A stretch of 64,000 nucleotides of DNA, from assembly GCF_014192415.1 (NCBI RefSeq), contig NZ_JACHXY010000001.1, positions 1,674,001 to 1,738,000 of the forward strand. Direction: 5' to 3'. The position numbers and the translations under genes are program-made. This stretch comes from Microbacterium proteolyticum (GTDB lineage: Bacteria; Actinomycetota; Actinomycetes; Actinomycetales; Microbacteriaceae). The notes beneath the pieces are model-generated. The model saw only the letters and a list, made by a program, of their open reading frames with translations, ran no database searches and was not told the DNA's origin. Shown in pieces: positions 46,730 to 55,585 of the stretch; position 1 is the stretch's first letter, and each line of letters begins with the position of its first letter.

Positions 46730-46779
46730 GTGTCCCCTTCGTGCAGGTTCAGCGCCTGTTCTCTGCGCCGAGTGGGACA
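46730..46779. repeat. Palindromic repeat, family D (copy 1)
   Basis: TGTCCCCTTCGTGCAGGTTC then CTGTTCTCTGCGCCGAGTGG GAC. Shares GTGCAGGTTCAGCGCCTGT with copy 2, 84 bases downstream. Right arm decayed. Confidence 0.7.
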
Positions 46780-46813
46780 TGGGCGGCATTCCGGCGTGGT
46801 CGGGTGCGCCGGC

Positions 46814-46864
46814 GTGTCCCCCTTCGTGCAGGTTCAGCGCCTGTCTTCTGCACGAAGCGGGACC
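46814..46864. repeat. Palindromic repeat, family D (copy 2)
   Basis: GTCCCCCTTCGTGCAG faces CTGCACGAAGCGGGAC, nearly perfect 16-base arms. In the 217-base gap between prpB and prpC. Confidence 0.8.
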
Positions 46865-46931
46865 CGGCAAGTCGCCGTGGGGCGGCCGGTGTGAGACAGA
46901 GTAGAACCGAGCACGACTCGAGGGAGAGACG

Positions 46932-48116
46932 ATGACCGACATCAAGAAGGGCCTCGCCGGCGTCACGGTCGACGAGACCGCCGTCAGCAAGGTGAACCCC
47001 GAAACCAACAGCCTGCTCTACCGCGGATACCCCGTGCAGGAGCTCGCCGCCACCCAGCCCTTCGAGGCGGTCGCGTACCTGCTGTGGAACGGGGAGCTTC
47101 CGAACGGCGCACAGCTCGCCGAGCTGCGACAGGTCGAGCGCGCGCACCGGGCGCTGACCGACGACGTCCGCGCCGCGATCGATCTGCTGCCGACGTCCGC
47201 CCACCCCATGGACGAGGTCCGCACCGCCGTGAGCGTCATCGGGGCGCGGGAGACGGCGGGCATCTCGAACGTGATGGATGCCGTGGGCACCCCCGAAGGG
47301 AATCTCGAGCGCTCCGTGCGTCTGTGGGCGCAGCTGCCCGCGGTCGTGGCGTACGGTCAGCGCCGCCGCCGCGGCGACGAGCTCGTCGAGCCCCGCGACG
47401 ACCTCGATTACTCCGCGAACTTCCTCTGGATGACCTTCGGCGAGGTGGCGGATGCCGTCGTCGTCGACGCGTTCAACCGGTCGATGATCCTGTACGCCGA
47501 GCACTCGTTCAACGCCTCGACCTTCACCGCCCGCGTCATCGCCTCGACGCTCAGCGACCTGTACTCGGCGGTGGTCGGCGCGATCGGCGCGCTGAAGGGA
47601 CCGCTGCACGGCGGCGCGAACGAGGCCGTCCTGCACGTGTTCACCGAGATCGGCTCGGCCGCCGACGTCGGATCCTGGCTCGATGCAGCCCTCGCCGAGA
47701 AGCGAAAGATCATGGGCTTCGGCCACCGCGTGTACAAGCGCGGCGACTCGCGCGTACCGACGATGAAGGCGGCGCTCGACACGCTCGTCGCGCACTACGA
47801 CCGCCCCGACGTCGCCGCGCTGTACGACGCCCTGGAGGCGCAGTTCGTCGAGCGGAAGGGCATCTACCCCAACCTCGACTACCCCTCCGGTCCGGCGTAC
47901 GACCTGATGGGTTTCGACACCCTCACCTTCACGCCGCTCTTCGTGGCGGCGCGGGTGACCGGCTGGACCGCCCACGTCCGGGAGCAGCAGGCCTCGAACG
48001 CCCTCATCCGTCCGCTGTCGGCCTACGTCGGCCCCGACGAGCGACACGTCGAGGGGTACGTTCCGGACGCCGCGGACGTCGACGCGCAGGAACGCCCCGA
48101 GGAGGCGGCGGGCTGA
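46932..48116 (+). CDS. prpC: 2-Methylcitrate synthase / citrate synthase PrpC
   Basis: Condenses propionyl-CoA with oxaloacetate. 394 residues, the short (PrpC) citrate synthase class. KGLAGVTVDETAVSKVNPETNSLLYRGYP opening is PrpC-like. Catalytic His in GPLHGGANEAVL near 222 and IMGFGHRVYKRGDSR near 259 (second His), with the Asp in FVERKGIYPNLDYPSGPAYDLMG. Stop TGA shares one base with the thiolase ATG. Assignment to methylcitrate rests on sequence type and the prpDB context. Confidence 0.95.
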   Translation: MTDIKKGLAGVTVDETAVSKVNPETNSLLYRGYPVQELAATQPFEAVAYLLWNGELPNGAQLAELRQVERAHRALTDDVRAAIDLLPTSAHPMDEVRTAVSVIGARETAGISNVMDAVGTPEGNLERSVRLWAQLPAVVAYGQRRRRGDELVEPRDDLDYSANFLWMTFGEVADAVVVDAFNRSMILYAEHSFNASTFTARVIASTLSDLYSAVVGAIGALKGPLHGGANEAVLHVFTEIGSAADVGSWLDAALAEKRKIMGFGHRVYKRGDSRVPTMKAALDTLVAHYDRPDVAALYDALEAQFVERKGIYPNLDYPSGPAYDLMGFDTLTFTPLFVAARVTGWTAHVREQQASNALIRPLSAYVGPDERHVEGYVPDAADVDAQERPEEAAG

Positions 48117-49294
48117 TGTCCGAGCCGCGGATCGTCATCGTCGCGGGCGCCCGCACGCCCATCGGCTCCTTCGGGGGCGCGCTGTCCGGCGTGGACGCGT
48201 ACGAACTCGGGGCGGTCGCGGTGACCGAGGCACTGCGCCGCGCGGGCGTCGCGAAGGAAGACGTCGACGAGGTCGTCATGGGCTGCATCGCCCAGAACGG
48301 CCCCGACGCGTACAACGCCCGTCGCGTCGCGCTCGCCGCGGGACTTCCGACCCGTGTTCCCGCCTTCACGGTCAACCGGCTGTGCGGCTCCGGCCTGCAG
48401 GCCATCTGGTCGGCGGCGCAGGAACTGCGCTGGGGCGGCATCGACGTCGCGGTGGCCGGCGGCGACGAGAGCATGTCGCGCACGCCCTTCCTCGACTACG
48501 GCGCCCGCGGCAACGCGCGGCTCGGCGACCGCACGCTCCTCGACGGCACGCTCGCGATCCTCACCGACCCGTTCAGTGGCCGGCACATGGGCACGACGGC
48601 CGAGGTCGTGGCATCCCGATACTCCGTCTCGCGCGACGAGCAGGACGCCTTCGCGCTCGAGAGCCAGCGGAGGGCGGCGACGGATGCCGCGCGCGCGGCC
48701 TTCGCGGACGAGATCGTGCCCGTGACCACCGGCGGGAAGCGGCCGGTCGAGGTCTCGGTCGACGAGCATCCGCGACCCGACACGACTCTCGACGTGCTGG
48801 CCGGGCTTCGACCGGCGTTCGAGAAGGACGGATCGGTCACCGCCGGCAATTCCTCGGGGATCAACGACGGCGCCGCCGCGACGGTGCTCATGCGCGAGGA
48901 CGACGTCCGCGAGCGCGGGCTGACCGGGCTCGCGACCCTCGAGGCCGTGACCACCGCGGGTGTCGACCCCGAGATCATGGGGTACGCCCCCGTCCTCGCG
49001 TTGCAGCGGCTGTGGGAGCAGACGGGACTGCGTCCGGCCGACGTCGACGTGATCGAGTTGAACGAGGCGTTCGCCGCTCAGGCGGTCGCGGTGATCCGCG
49101 ACGGCGGACTCGACCCCGAGAAGGTCAATCCGTACGGCGGAGCGATCGCGCTGGGGCACCCGGTCGGCGCCACGGGCGCGATCCTGACCGTGCGCGCCGC
49201 CCTCGACCTGCAGCGCCGCGACCTCGAGTACGCGGTCGTGACGATGTGCATCGGAGGCGGACAGGCGCTGGCGGCCCTGCTGCGGCGGTACTGA
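48116..49294 (+). CDS. Acetyl-CoA C-acyltransferase (thiolase)
   Basis: 392 residues, full thiolase. Nucleophile Cys in VNRLCGSGLQA near 91, GHPVGATGA with His near 350, CIGGGQALAALL with second Cys near 380, NEAFAAQAVAV motif near 318. Coupled to prpC by a one-base overlap. It could feed propionyl-CoA and acetyl-CoA from odd-chain or branched 3-ketoacyl-CoAs into the methylcitrate cycle (inference). A bidirectional terminator lies about 180 bases downstream. Confidence 0.94.
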   Translation: MSEPRIVIVAGARTPIGSFGGALSGVDAYELGAVAVTEALRRAGVAKEDVDEVVMGCIAQNGPDAYNARRVALAAGLPTRVPAFTVNRLCGSGLQAIWSAAQELRWGGIDVAVAGGDESMSRTPFLDYGARGNARLGDRTLLDGTLAILTDPFSGRHMGTTAEVVASRYSVSRDEQDAFALESQRRAATDAARAAFADEIVPVTTGGKRPVEVSVDEHPRPDTTLDVLAGLRPAFEKDGSVTAGNSSGINDGAAATVLMREDDVRERGLTGLATLEAVTTAGVDPEIMGYAPVLALQRLWEQTGLRPADVDVIELNEAFAAQAVAVIRDGGLDPEKVNPYGGAIALGHPVGATGAILTVRAALDLQRRDLEYAVVTMCIGGGQALAALLRRY

Positions 49295-49470
49295 CTCCGG
49301 CTCTCGCCGTGCACAACGGCGGATGCCGCAGGCGACACGCCGGCGGGGGCGGGGCGTGCGCCCTGTCGGCGGCGGGTCCGCGGTGGTGCGCAGCACGGCC
49401 ACCCCGGCGGTGCACGCTCTCGGCGCGTCGCCGCGGTTCTCGTCCGTGAGGGCGCGGCGAGGACGAACGG

Positions 49471-49504
49471 CAACGGCCCCCACCCCGAGGGGTGAGGGCC
49501 GTTG
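49471..49504. terminator. Bidirectional hairpin terminator
   Basis: CAACGGCCCCCACCCC / GGGGTGAGGGCCGTTG stem with a GA loop and only one mismatch, between the convergent thiolase and 5'-nucleotidase genes. The rest of 49295-49516 shows nothing else I can name. Confidence 0.85.
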
Positions 49505-49516
49505 CTGTAGCCGGTG

Positions 49517-52500
49517 TCAGACGCGGCGGCAGCGAATCGCGGCGGCGAGGCCTCCCGCGACCACGAGGAACCCGCCCGCGAGGGCGATGCCCCACGGCAT
49601 CTCGGCGCCGGTGACGGCGAGACCACTGCCGGGGCGAGTCCCGGCGCCGACGGGCTGAGCGCCCGGCTGACCGGGCTGCACGCCGGGGTCGCCGGGCTGA
49701 ACGGGCGCGGGCGTCTGGTCGTTCGTGAGCACGGCACGCCCGAGCGGGGCCGGGTCGACCACGGAGGTCGACTCGAAGTACGCCAGGGTCGCGTCGAGGT
49801 CGACCTGACCGGTGTCAGTGCGGTCGGTGCCCTTTGCGAAGGTCGCGAAGCCGTCTCCGCCGTTCGCGAGGAACGAGTTCGTCACGACCGTGAACGTGTC
49901 GGTTGCTGCGATCGGCTCGCCCTGGTACGACATCGAGACGACGCTGCCCGCGCGCGCATTGACCGCATCCTGCCGGTACTCGTAGGTGAAGCCGTCCGAG
50001 ACGCCGAGGTGCAGCTTCGGGCGGTCGCCCGTGGCCTTCCACTGCTCGTTCAGGATGCCGCGGATCTGGTCACCCGTCAGCGTCACCGTCACCAGGGTGT
50101 TGGCGAACGGCTGCACGAGCGCTGCTTCCTTGTAGGTGACCACGCCGTCCTCGCCCTCGAGCAGGTCGGCGCGGAGGCCACCCGGGTTCATGAGCGCGAT
50201 CTGGGCCGGGGTTCCGGCGAACTCGGGGTTCTCCGACGTCGCCCACAGGTAGACGTCGGCCACCCAGTTGCCCATCGACGACTCGACGCCGCGGTCCGAG
50301 CCCGTCGGAGTACCCCCGCGAAGGATGTCGCCGCTGATCATGCCGACCGGCTCGGCGCCGATCACATCGGCCTGCGCGACGTAGTCGGCGACCTGCGCCG
50401 CGATGGCCGCGTCGGGGGCGAACGCGCCCGCGAGCGGGAACGTGGTGCCCGAAACGGATGCCAGGGAGTCGGTGCGGGTGTTCCACGCGAGCGAGAGTTG
50501 ACCCATCGCCTTGCCGTACTCCGACGCCTGGATCACCGGGCGGGTGCGGTCGGTGCCGGCTACAGCGACGTCGCACGCGTACGTCTGGTGCGTGTGCGCC
50601 GACACGATCGCGTCGATCTCGGGCGAGGCGTTGGTCGCGAGGTTGCCGAAGCCGGCCTGATCGGCCGCCAGGGCGGCGCAGTCGTTGGACGTGGCGGCTC
50701 CGGAGTGGGTGAGCAGCACGATGACGTCGGCGAGGTCGCCGGCCGTGAGCTCATCGGCCACGCGGTTCGCGGCGTCGAGCTGGTCGCCGAACTCGAGGCC
50801 GGCGATACCGGCGGGGTCGACCATGGTCGCGGTGTCGGGCGTGACGGTGCCGATGAAGGCGACGCGCACGCCGTCGACGATCTTGATCGCGTACTCGTCG
50901 AGCTCCGGCTCCTTCGTGCCCTTCTTGTACACGTTGGCGCCGAGTCCGAACTCGCCACCGCCGTACTCGGGGAGCACACGGTCGGTGAGGTCGGCGAAGC
51001 CGCGGTCGAACTCATGGTTGCCCACGGCCGAGACGTCGAGGCCCGACGCTTTCAGCGTGTCGACGGTCGGCAGATCGTCCTGGATGAGCGACGTGAACGT
51101 CGACGCACCGATGTTGTCACCGGCCGAGACGAACAGCGTGTTCGGGTTCGCGGTCTCCTTCGCCTTCACCGCACCGGCGATGACGGCGGCTCCGGCCTCA
51201 CCCTGCGTGCCCGCCTCCAGGCGGCCGTGGAAGTCGTTGATCGTGAGGATGTCGATGTTCTTCACGTTCGGGTTCGTGACCTCGAAGACCGTCGTCGTAC
51301 CCGAGACCTCGTTGCCCACCGCGACGAGCGGGCGACCGGTGGGCGAACTCTCGGCGGGGATGAACTCCACGCCTTCCGGACCGAGGTCGCCGGCCTGCGA
51401 CAGCAGCTCGCGGTTCGCCGCCTCGTCATCGGTCAGCTCGTCCTCCACCGAGACCGAGAAGTCGCGGTTGTTGACGTATCCCGCGTAGTTCGGGTTCGAC
51501 GGGTCGGTGATGTCGTAGGTCATCACGCCGCCCACGCGCTCCAGACCGATGAAGGCGTAGGTGCGCCCGTCGACCTGTCCGATGGCGAGGTTCTCGGGCT
51601 CGGGACCCTTGTCGTCGCTGCGGCCCTCGAGGGTGGACTCGGAATGGTTCGAGTTGAAGAAGTCGGGGTTGGCGTCATGTGTGATGCGCTCGAAGTCCGA
51701 TCCGGAGTCGAAGACGAGGTCGCCCTCGGCGTCCCACACCGAGAACCCGCGACCGCCGAAGGTGTACAGCTCCGAGTAGCAGGTTCCGTCGGCATTCAGG
51801 CCCATGTCGGTGGCGACGTTGAGGCGACCGAGGTCGGCATCGTCGAGCGAACCGGCGAGCGGGCTGTCGGCGCAGACCGGCGCGAGGCCGTCGTCGCCGA
51901 GGTCCTTCACGCGGGCGGTGTCGGTGAAGTCGCCCCACTCGCGGCCGTCGCCCTCGTTGGCGGTGACGAGGTAGGTTTCGCCGTTCGCCTCGTAGGCCTG
52001 GATGCCATCGGGCATGTACATGCCGAACAGGCCCGGGTGACTCCTCTGGGCGTAGGTCGGCGCGTCCTCGGGGTCGCGGTCGCTCGCGTCGAGCGTCTCG
52101 ACGCCGTAGTCCTTGAAGCCGAGGGGGCGGATGCCGGTGACCGCGGCCGACGCGAGGTCGACGACGGCGAGGGCGTTGGCCTCCTGCAGCGTCACGTAGG
52201 CGGTGCCTCCGGCGACGGCGACGAACTCCGGCTCGAGGTTGCGGCTCACGCGGTTGGCGGCGAGGGGCGTGCTGCCCTGGTCGGGGGCGGCGACGTCGGG
52301 TCCGAAGACGCGGACGGCGGGATCGAGCGGCTTCGAGCCGCCCTGCTCGAACGCGGCGAAGCCGGCGGTGCGCACGGCGTCCTGGCCCGGAGCGGCCTTC
52401 GCGGTGGGGAGCGAGACGACGCCGACCGATCCCTCGGGGTCGATCGAGAAGTCGTCGGCGGGCTCGCCCTCGTTGGCGACGACCGCGAACGTGCCGTCGT

Positions 52501-52990
52501 CGGAGATGGTCACCATGTCCGGCAGGGCGCCCACGGTGACCGTCCCCAGGACGGTGGGCTGAGCGGCATCCGCGTCGAAGAACACCAGGCGGCCGGGCGC
52601 GGTCTTGTCGGCGTCTTCGAGAGCGATCACGCCGAGGCCGTCAGAGCGGACGGCGAGGGAGTTGGCCACGCCCGTGCCGGCAATCGAGTACAACTTCGTC
52701 GGGGCGGCGGGGTTGCTGTTGTCGAGCACGTCGACGGCGCCGGCCTGCGCGTTCACGACGAACAGGCGGTTCTTGTAGGCGTGCACGATCTCGGCGGCCG
52801 ATTGGTCGAAGACGCCGGTCTCGTACGTGCCGAGCGGGCGCAGGCTCACCGCGCTGTCGGCGGGGGCGTCGCGAACAGGTTCGGGGACGATCGCGGCGGA
52901 TGCCGCGGTGGCGCTCGACAGGGCGAGCGCGCACACCGCCGCGGTCGTCGCGGTGAACGCGGCGGCGCGGCGAAGGAAGGTCGAAGGCAT
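49517..52990 (-). CDS. Cell-wall-anchored choice-of-anchor I / 5'-nucleotidase-metallophosphatase
   Basis: 1157 residues, exported. Signal peptide (cleavage near ATAASA at 32). N-terminal half (40-570) is a choice-of-anchor I beta-propeller-like domain (VGALPDMVTISDDGTFAVVANEGEP; PDGIQAYEANGETYLVTANEGDGREWGDF). The calcineurin-like domain starts near 580 with TINDFHGRLE (Asp586, His588), SAGDNIGAS, VGNHEFDRG and SAHTHQTYACD; the 5'-nucleotidase C-terminal domain follows (MNPGGLRADLL, NSFLANGGDGF). A Pro/Gly linker and LAVTG (1124-1128), hydrophobic helix and RCRRV end form an LAxTG sorting signal for a class E-type sortase. Likely hydrolyses extracellular nucleotides for phosphate and nucleoside uptake. 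Confidence 0.93.
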   Translation of the reverse strand: MPSTFLRRAAAFTATTAAVCALALSSATAASAAIVPEPVRDAPADSAVSLRPLGTYETGVFDQSAAEIVHAYKNRLFVVNAQAGAVDVLDNSNPAAPTKLYSIAGTGVANSLAVRSDGLGVIALEDADKTAPGRLVFFDADAAQPTVLGTVTVGALPDMVTISDDGTFAVVANEGEPADDFSIDPEGSVGVVSLPTAKAAPGQDAVRTAGFAAFEQGGSKPLDPAVRVFGPDVAAPDQGSTPLAANRVSRNLEPEFVAVAGGTAYVTLQEANALAVVDLASAAVTGIRPLGFKDYGVETLDASDRDPEDAPTYAQRSHPGLFGMYMPDGIQAYEANGETYLVTANEGDGREWGDFTDTARVKDLGDDGLAPVCADSPLAGSLDDADLGRLNVATDMGLNADGTCYSELYTFGGRGFSVWDAEGDLVFDSGSDFERITHDANPDFFNSNHSESTLEGRSDDKGPEPENLAIGQVDGRTYAFIGLERVGGVMTYDITDPSNPNYAGYVNNRDFSVSVEDELTDDEAANRELLSQAGDLGPEGVEFIPAESSPTGRPLVAVGNEVSGTTTVFEVTNPNVKNIDILTINDFHGRLEAGTQGEAGAAVIAGAVKAKETANPNTLFVSAGDNIGASTFTSLIQDDLPTVDTLKASGLDVSAVGNHEFDRGFADLTDRVLPEYGGGEFGLGANVYKKGTKEPELDEYAIKIVDGVRVAFIGTVTPDTATMVDPAGIAGLEFGDQLDAANRVADELTAGDLADVIVLLTHSGAATSNDCAALAADQAGFGNLATNASPEIDAIVSAHTHQTYACDVAVAGTDRTRPVIQASEYGKAMGQLSLAWNTRTDSLASVSGTTFPLAGAFAPDAAIAAQVADYVAQADVIGAEPVGMISGDILRGGTPTGSDRGVESSMGNWVADVYLWATSENPEFAGTPAQIALMNPGGLRADLLEGEDGVVTYKEAALVQPFANTLVTVTLTGDQIRGILNEQWKATGDRPKLHLGVSDGFTYEYRQDAVNARAGSVVSMSYQGEPIAATDTFTVVTNSFLANGGDGFATFAKGTDRTDTGQVDLDATLAYFESTSVVDPAPLGRAVLTNDQTPAPVQPGDPGVQPGQPGAQPVGAGTRPGSGLAVTGAEMPWGIALAGGFLVVAGGLAAAIRCRRV

Positions 52991-53171
52991 GGCTGTGTCC
53001 TCGGATTCGGGTGGGGATGCGATCCGCGCGGGCGGCGCGATCTTGTGGATTTTGCCTGGATCGCGTGACGCCCCGGTGAACGGGGGGCGAACGGGGCGCC
53101 CGCTGGCCCCGCATCCCCGCCGTCGCGAAACCCGCGGCCCGCGCGGACCGTGGCGGTCGTACGCTCGTCGC

Positions 53172-53909
53172 ATGAGCCAGGATGCCGCCGGCGGACCGCC
53201 GCCCGGAGCCCACGCCGACGAACCCCACCGTCAGGGGCTGTCGCAGCGCCTCAACGGGCTGCGCGCCGGAGTCCTCGGTGCCAACGACGGCATCGTGTCG
53301 ACCGCGGCGGTCGTGGTCGGCGTCGCGGGGGCGACCACTGCGACCGGACCGGTGCTCGTGGCCGGCCTCGCCGCTCTGGTGGGCGGCGCGATCTCGATGG
53401 CGCTGGGGGAGTACATCTCGGTGTCGAGTCAGCGCGACAGCGAGCACGCGCTCATCCAGAAGGAGCGCCGCGAACTCGCGGAAGACCCGGGTGCCGAGTT
53501 CGCCGAGCTCGTGGGCCTGTACGAGGCCCAGGGGCTCTCGCGCGACACCGCGACGCGCGTGGCGACCGAACTCACGGCATCCGATGCCCTCAAGGCCCAC
53601 CTCACGGTCGAGCTGCATCTCGACGTCGACGATGTGGTGAGTCCGTGGACGGCGGCGCTGGCCTCCGCCGTGGCGTTCACCGTCGGAGCGGTCCTGCCGC
53701 TGCTCACGATCCTGCTCGCGCCCGTCGAGGTGCGCGTCGCCCTCACCTTCGCGGCGGTGCTGATCGCCCTCGCAGGCACCGGCTACCTCGCCGCGTGGAT
53801 CGGCGGCGCGCGGCGTGGCCGGGCGATCCTGCGGACCGTGATCGGCGGGGCGCTGGCCCTCGGCGCGACCTACCTCGTGGGGACGCTGTTCGGCGTGGCA
53901 TCCGCGTAG
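53172..53909 (+). CDS. VIT1/CCC1-family membrane transporter
   Basis: 245 residues, homologous to vacuolar iron/manganese transporter VIT1. LSQRLNGLRAGVLGANDGIVSTAAVVVGVAGA near 24-55 with the conserved GxNDGIVST, GAISMALGEYISVSSQRDSE near 75 with acidic metal ligands, and an acidic helical cytoplasmic segment (ALIQKERRELAEDPGAEFAEL) before the last three helices. Probably exports or buffers Fe2+/Mn2+ at the membrane. Divergent from the 5'-nucleotidase gene; followed by a family B palindrome. Confidence 0.92.
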   Translation: MSQDAAGGPPPGAHADEPHRQGLSQRLNGLRAGVLGANDGIVSTAAVVVGVAGATTATGPVLVAGLAALVGGAISMALGEYISVSSQRDSEHALIQKERRELAEDPGAEFAELVGLYEAQGLSRDTATRVATELTASDALKAHLTVELHLDVDDVVSPWTAALASAVAFTVGAVLPLLTILLAPVEVRVALTFAAVLIALAGTGYLAAWIGGARRGRAILRTVIGGALALGATYLVGTLFGVASA

Positions 53910-53945
53910 AACCGGGCTCCGGTCGCGAGGCGCGCTCCGGTCGCG

Positions 53946-54012
53946 CGAGAAACGCTCTCGCGCGGAAGAAACGCCTTGTCGACGTGTTTCTTGCACGGCA
54001 GGGCGTTTCTCG
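53946..54012. repeat. Palindromic repeat, family B (copy 5)
   Basis: Diverged copy: CGAGAAACGCTCTCGCGC outer left arm, GGAAGAAACGCC / GTGTTTCTTGC inner arms, GGGCGTTTCTCGG outer right arm. Lies 36 bases behind the VIT stop. Confidence 0.8.
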
Positions 54013-54045
54013 GTGGTGCGCGTCGCGTGAGGAGTGTTCGCTCCC

Positions 54046-54061
54046 CCTATTAATTAGTAGG
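54046..54061. promoter_or_regulatory. Candidate MarR/TetR operator before the acyl-CoA dehydrogenase gene
   Basis: CCTATTAATTAGTAGG is a 16-base palindrome with one mismatched pair and an AT-rich core, rare in this genome, 58 bases before the ATG. The nearby MarR gene is a natural candidate binder. Confidence 0.55.
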
Positions 54062-54118
54062 ACGTCCGGGTAATCTAAGGAACGCGACGACGCCGTCGCC
54101 CTCACGAAGGAGAGCCGC

Positions 54119-55297
54119 ATGGACACCATCCCTGCTCCCGCGCTCGACGCCCCGTCCGCCGGAACCCTCTCGGCCGACGAACGCGCCGCCATCCTCGACG
54201 CCGTCCGCGATTTCGCCGCGACCGAACTCGCTCCGCACACCCTCGAATGGGATGCCGAGAAGCACTTCCCCCGCGACGTCCTCCGTCGCGCGGGGGAGCT
54301 GGGCCTCGGCGGCGTCTACGTCAAAGACGACGTCGGCGGCGCCGGGCTGACACGAGCCGATGCGGTCGCGATCTTCGAGGAGCTCGCCTACGGCGACCCC
54401 ACCGTCACGGCCTACATCACGATCCACAACATGGTGGCCTGGATGATCGACGCCTACGGCACTGCATCGCAGCGCGAGCGCTGGCTGCCCGGTCTCGTGG
54501 CGATGGAGGATCTCGGCGCCTACTGCCTGACCGAACCGGGCGCGGGATCGGATGCCGCGGCCATCACCACCTCCGCCATCCGTCACGGCGACACCTACGT
54601 GCTCACCGGCGTCAAGCAGTTCATCTCGGGTGCCGGCGAGGCATCCGTCTACGTCGTCATGGCGCGGACGGGCGAACCGGGGGCACGCGGGATCAGCGCG
54701 TTCCTCGTGCCCGCCGATGCCGCGGGGCTGTCGTTCGGGCCGAACGAGAAGAAGATGGGCTGGAACGCGCAACCGACACGCGCCGTCGTCCTCGACGAGG
54801 TGCGCGTGCCGGCCGACAACCTGCTCGGCGGGGAGGGCCGCGGCTTCTCGATCGCCATGACCGCGCTGAACGGCGGACGGCTGAACATCGCCACCTGCTC
54901 CCTGGGCGGGGCGCGCTGGGCGCTCGATCGCGCGGTCGCGTACGTGCACGAACGTTTCACGTTCGGCGAGCCGCTCGCCGAGAAGCAGTCGGTGGTGTTC
55001 GCCGTGGCCGACATGGCCACCGATCTCGAGGCCGCACGGCTGCTCGTGCGCGACGCGGCCCTCGCTCTCGACGCCGGGACTCCCGACACCGCCACCCGCT
55101 GCGCGATGGCGAAGCGCTTCGCGACCGACGTCGGCTTCCGCGTGGCCAACGAGTCGCTGCAGCTGCACGGCGGCTACGGGTATCTGCAGGACTACGGCAT
55201 CGAGAAGGTCGTGCGCGATCTGCGGGTGCACCAGATCCTCGAGGGCACGAACGAGATCATGCGGTTGATCGTCGGCCGGAGTGTCCTCGCCGCGTGA
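54119..55297 (+). CDS. Acyl-CoA dehydrogenase
   Basis: First step of beta-oxidation; FAD enzyme passing electrons to ETF. 392 residues. AYCLTEPGAGSDAAAITT near 134-151 (FAD/substrate), VFAVADMATDLEAARLLV, and near the C-terminus LHGGYGYLQDYGIEKVVRDLRVHQILEGTNEIMRLIV with the catalytic Glu in EGTNE. The sequence is closest in style to isobutyryl-/short-branched-chain dehydrogenases (inference). AAGGAGAGCCGC precedes the ATG. First of a fatty-acid group with ECH and etfBA nearby. Confidence 0.95.
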   Translation: MDTIPAPALDAPSAGTLSADERAAILDAVRDFAATELAPHTLEWDAEKHFPRDVLRRAGELGLGGVYVKDDVGGAGLTRADAVAIFEELAYGDPTVTAYITIHNMVAWMIDAYGTASQRERWLPGLVAMEDLGAYCLTEPGAGSDAAAITTSAIRHGDTYVLTGVKQFISGAGEASVYVVMARTGEPGARGISAFLVPADAAGLSFGPNEKKMGWNAQPTRAVVLDEVRVPADNLLGGEGRGFSIAMTALNGGRLNIATCSLGGARWALDRAVAYVHERFTFGEPLAEKQSVVFAVADMATDLEAARLLVRDAALALDAGTPDTATRCAMAKRFATDVGFRVANESLQLHGGYGYLQDYGIEKVVRDLRVHQILEGTNEIMRLIVGRSVLAA

Positions 55298-55585
55298 GCG
55301 CGTGCGCTGCTCCCGGCGGGCGTCGCCCTTCGGGTCGGGTCCGCGGCCGGTTTCGCCCCGGAGTCCGCGGCGGTTTGGGGCGGGTTCCGCCGTGTGGGGC
55401 GGGTCTTTCGCGCCCCGAGGTGCCGATCGCGCCCCGAACCCGTCCGGGTCGCCGTCGGCGCGCCGAACCCATCCAGGCCGCTGCCGGGCCGGCGGGAAAC
55501 CCCTCGATAGATGTCGGGGGTGCGTGCGAACATGCGGGGGCGGGAATGTCCGCACCGCCCCATGAATGAGACGACGGGAGTCACC

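Noticed and set aside
49514-53068. A very long open frame on the plus strand opposite the 5'-nucleotidase gene
   Set aside because: It is an antisense frame created by GC-rich third positions; it has no domain, no start signal and repetitive V/G/R composition, while the minus-strand frame is a clear nucleotidase.
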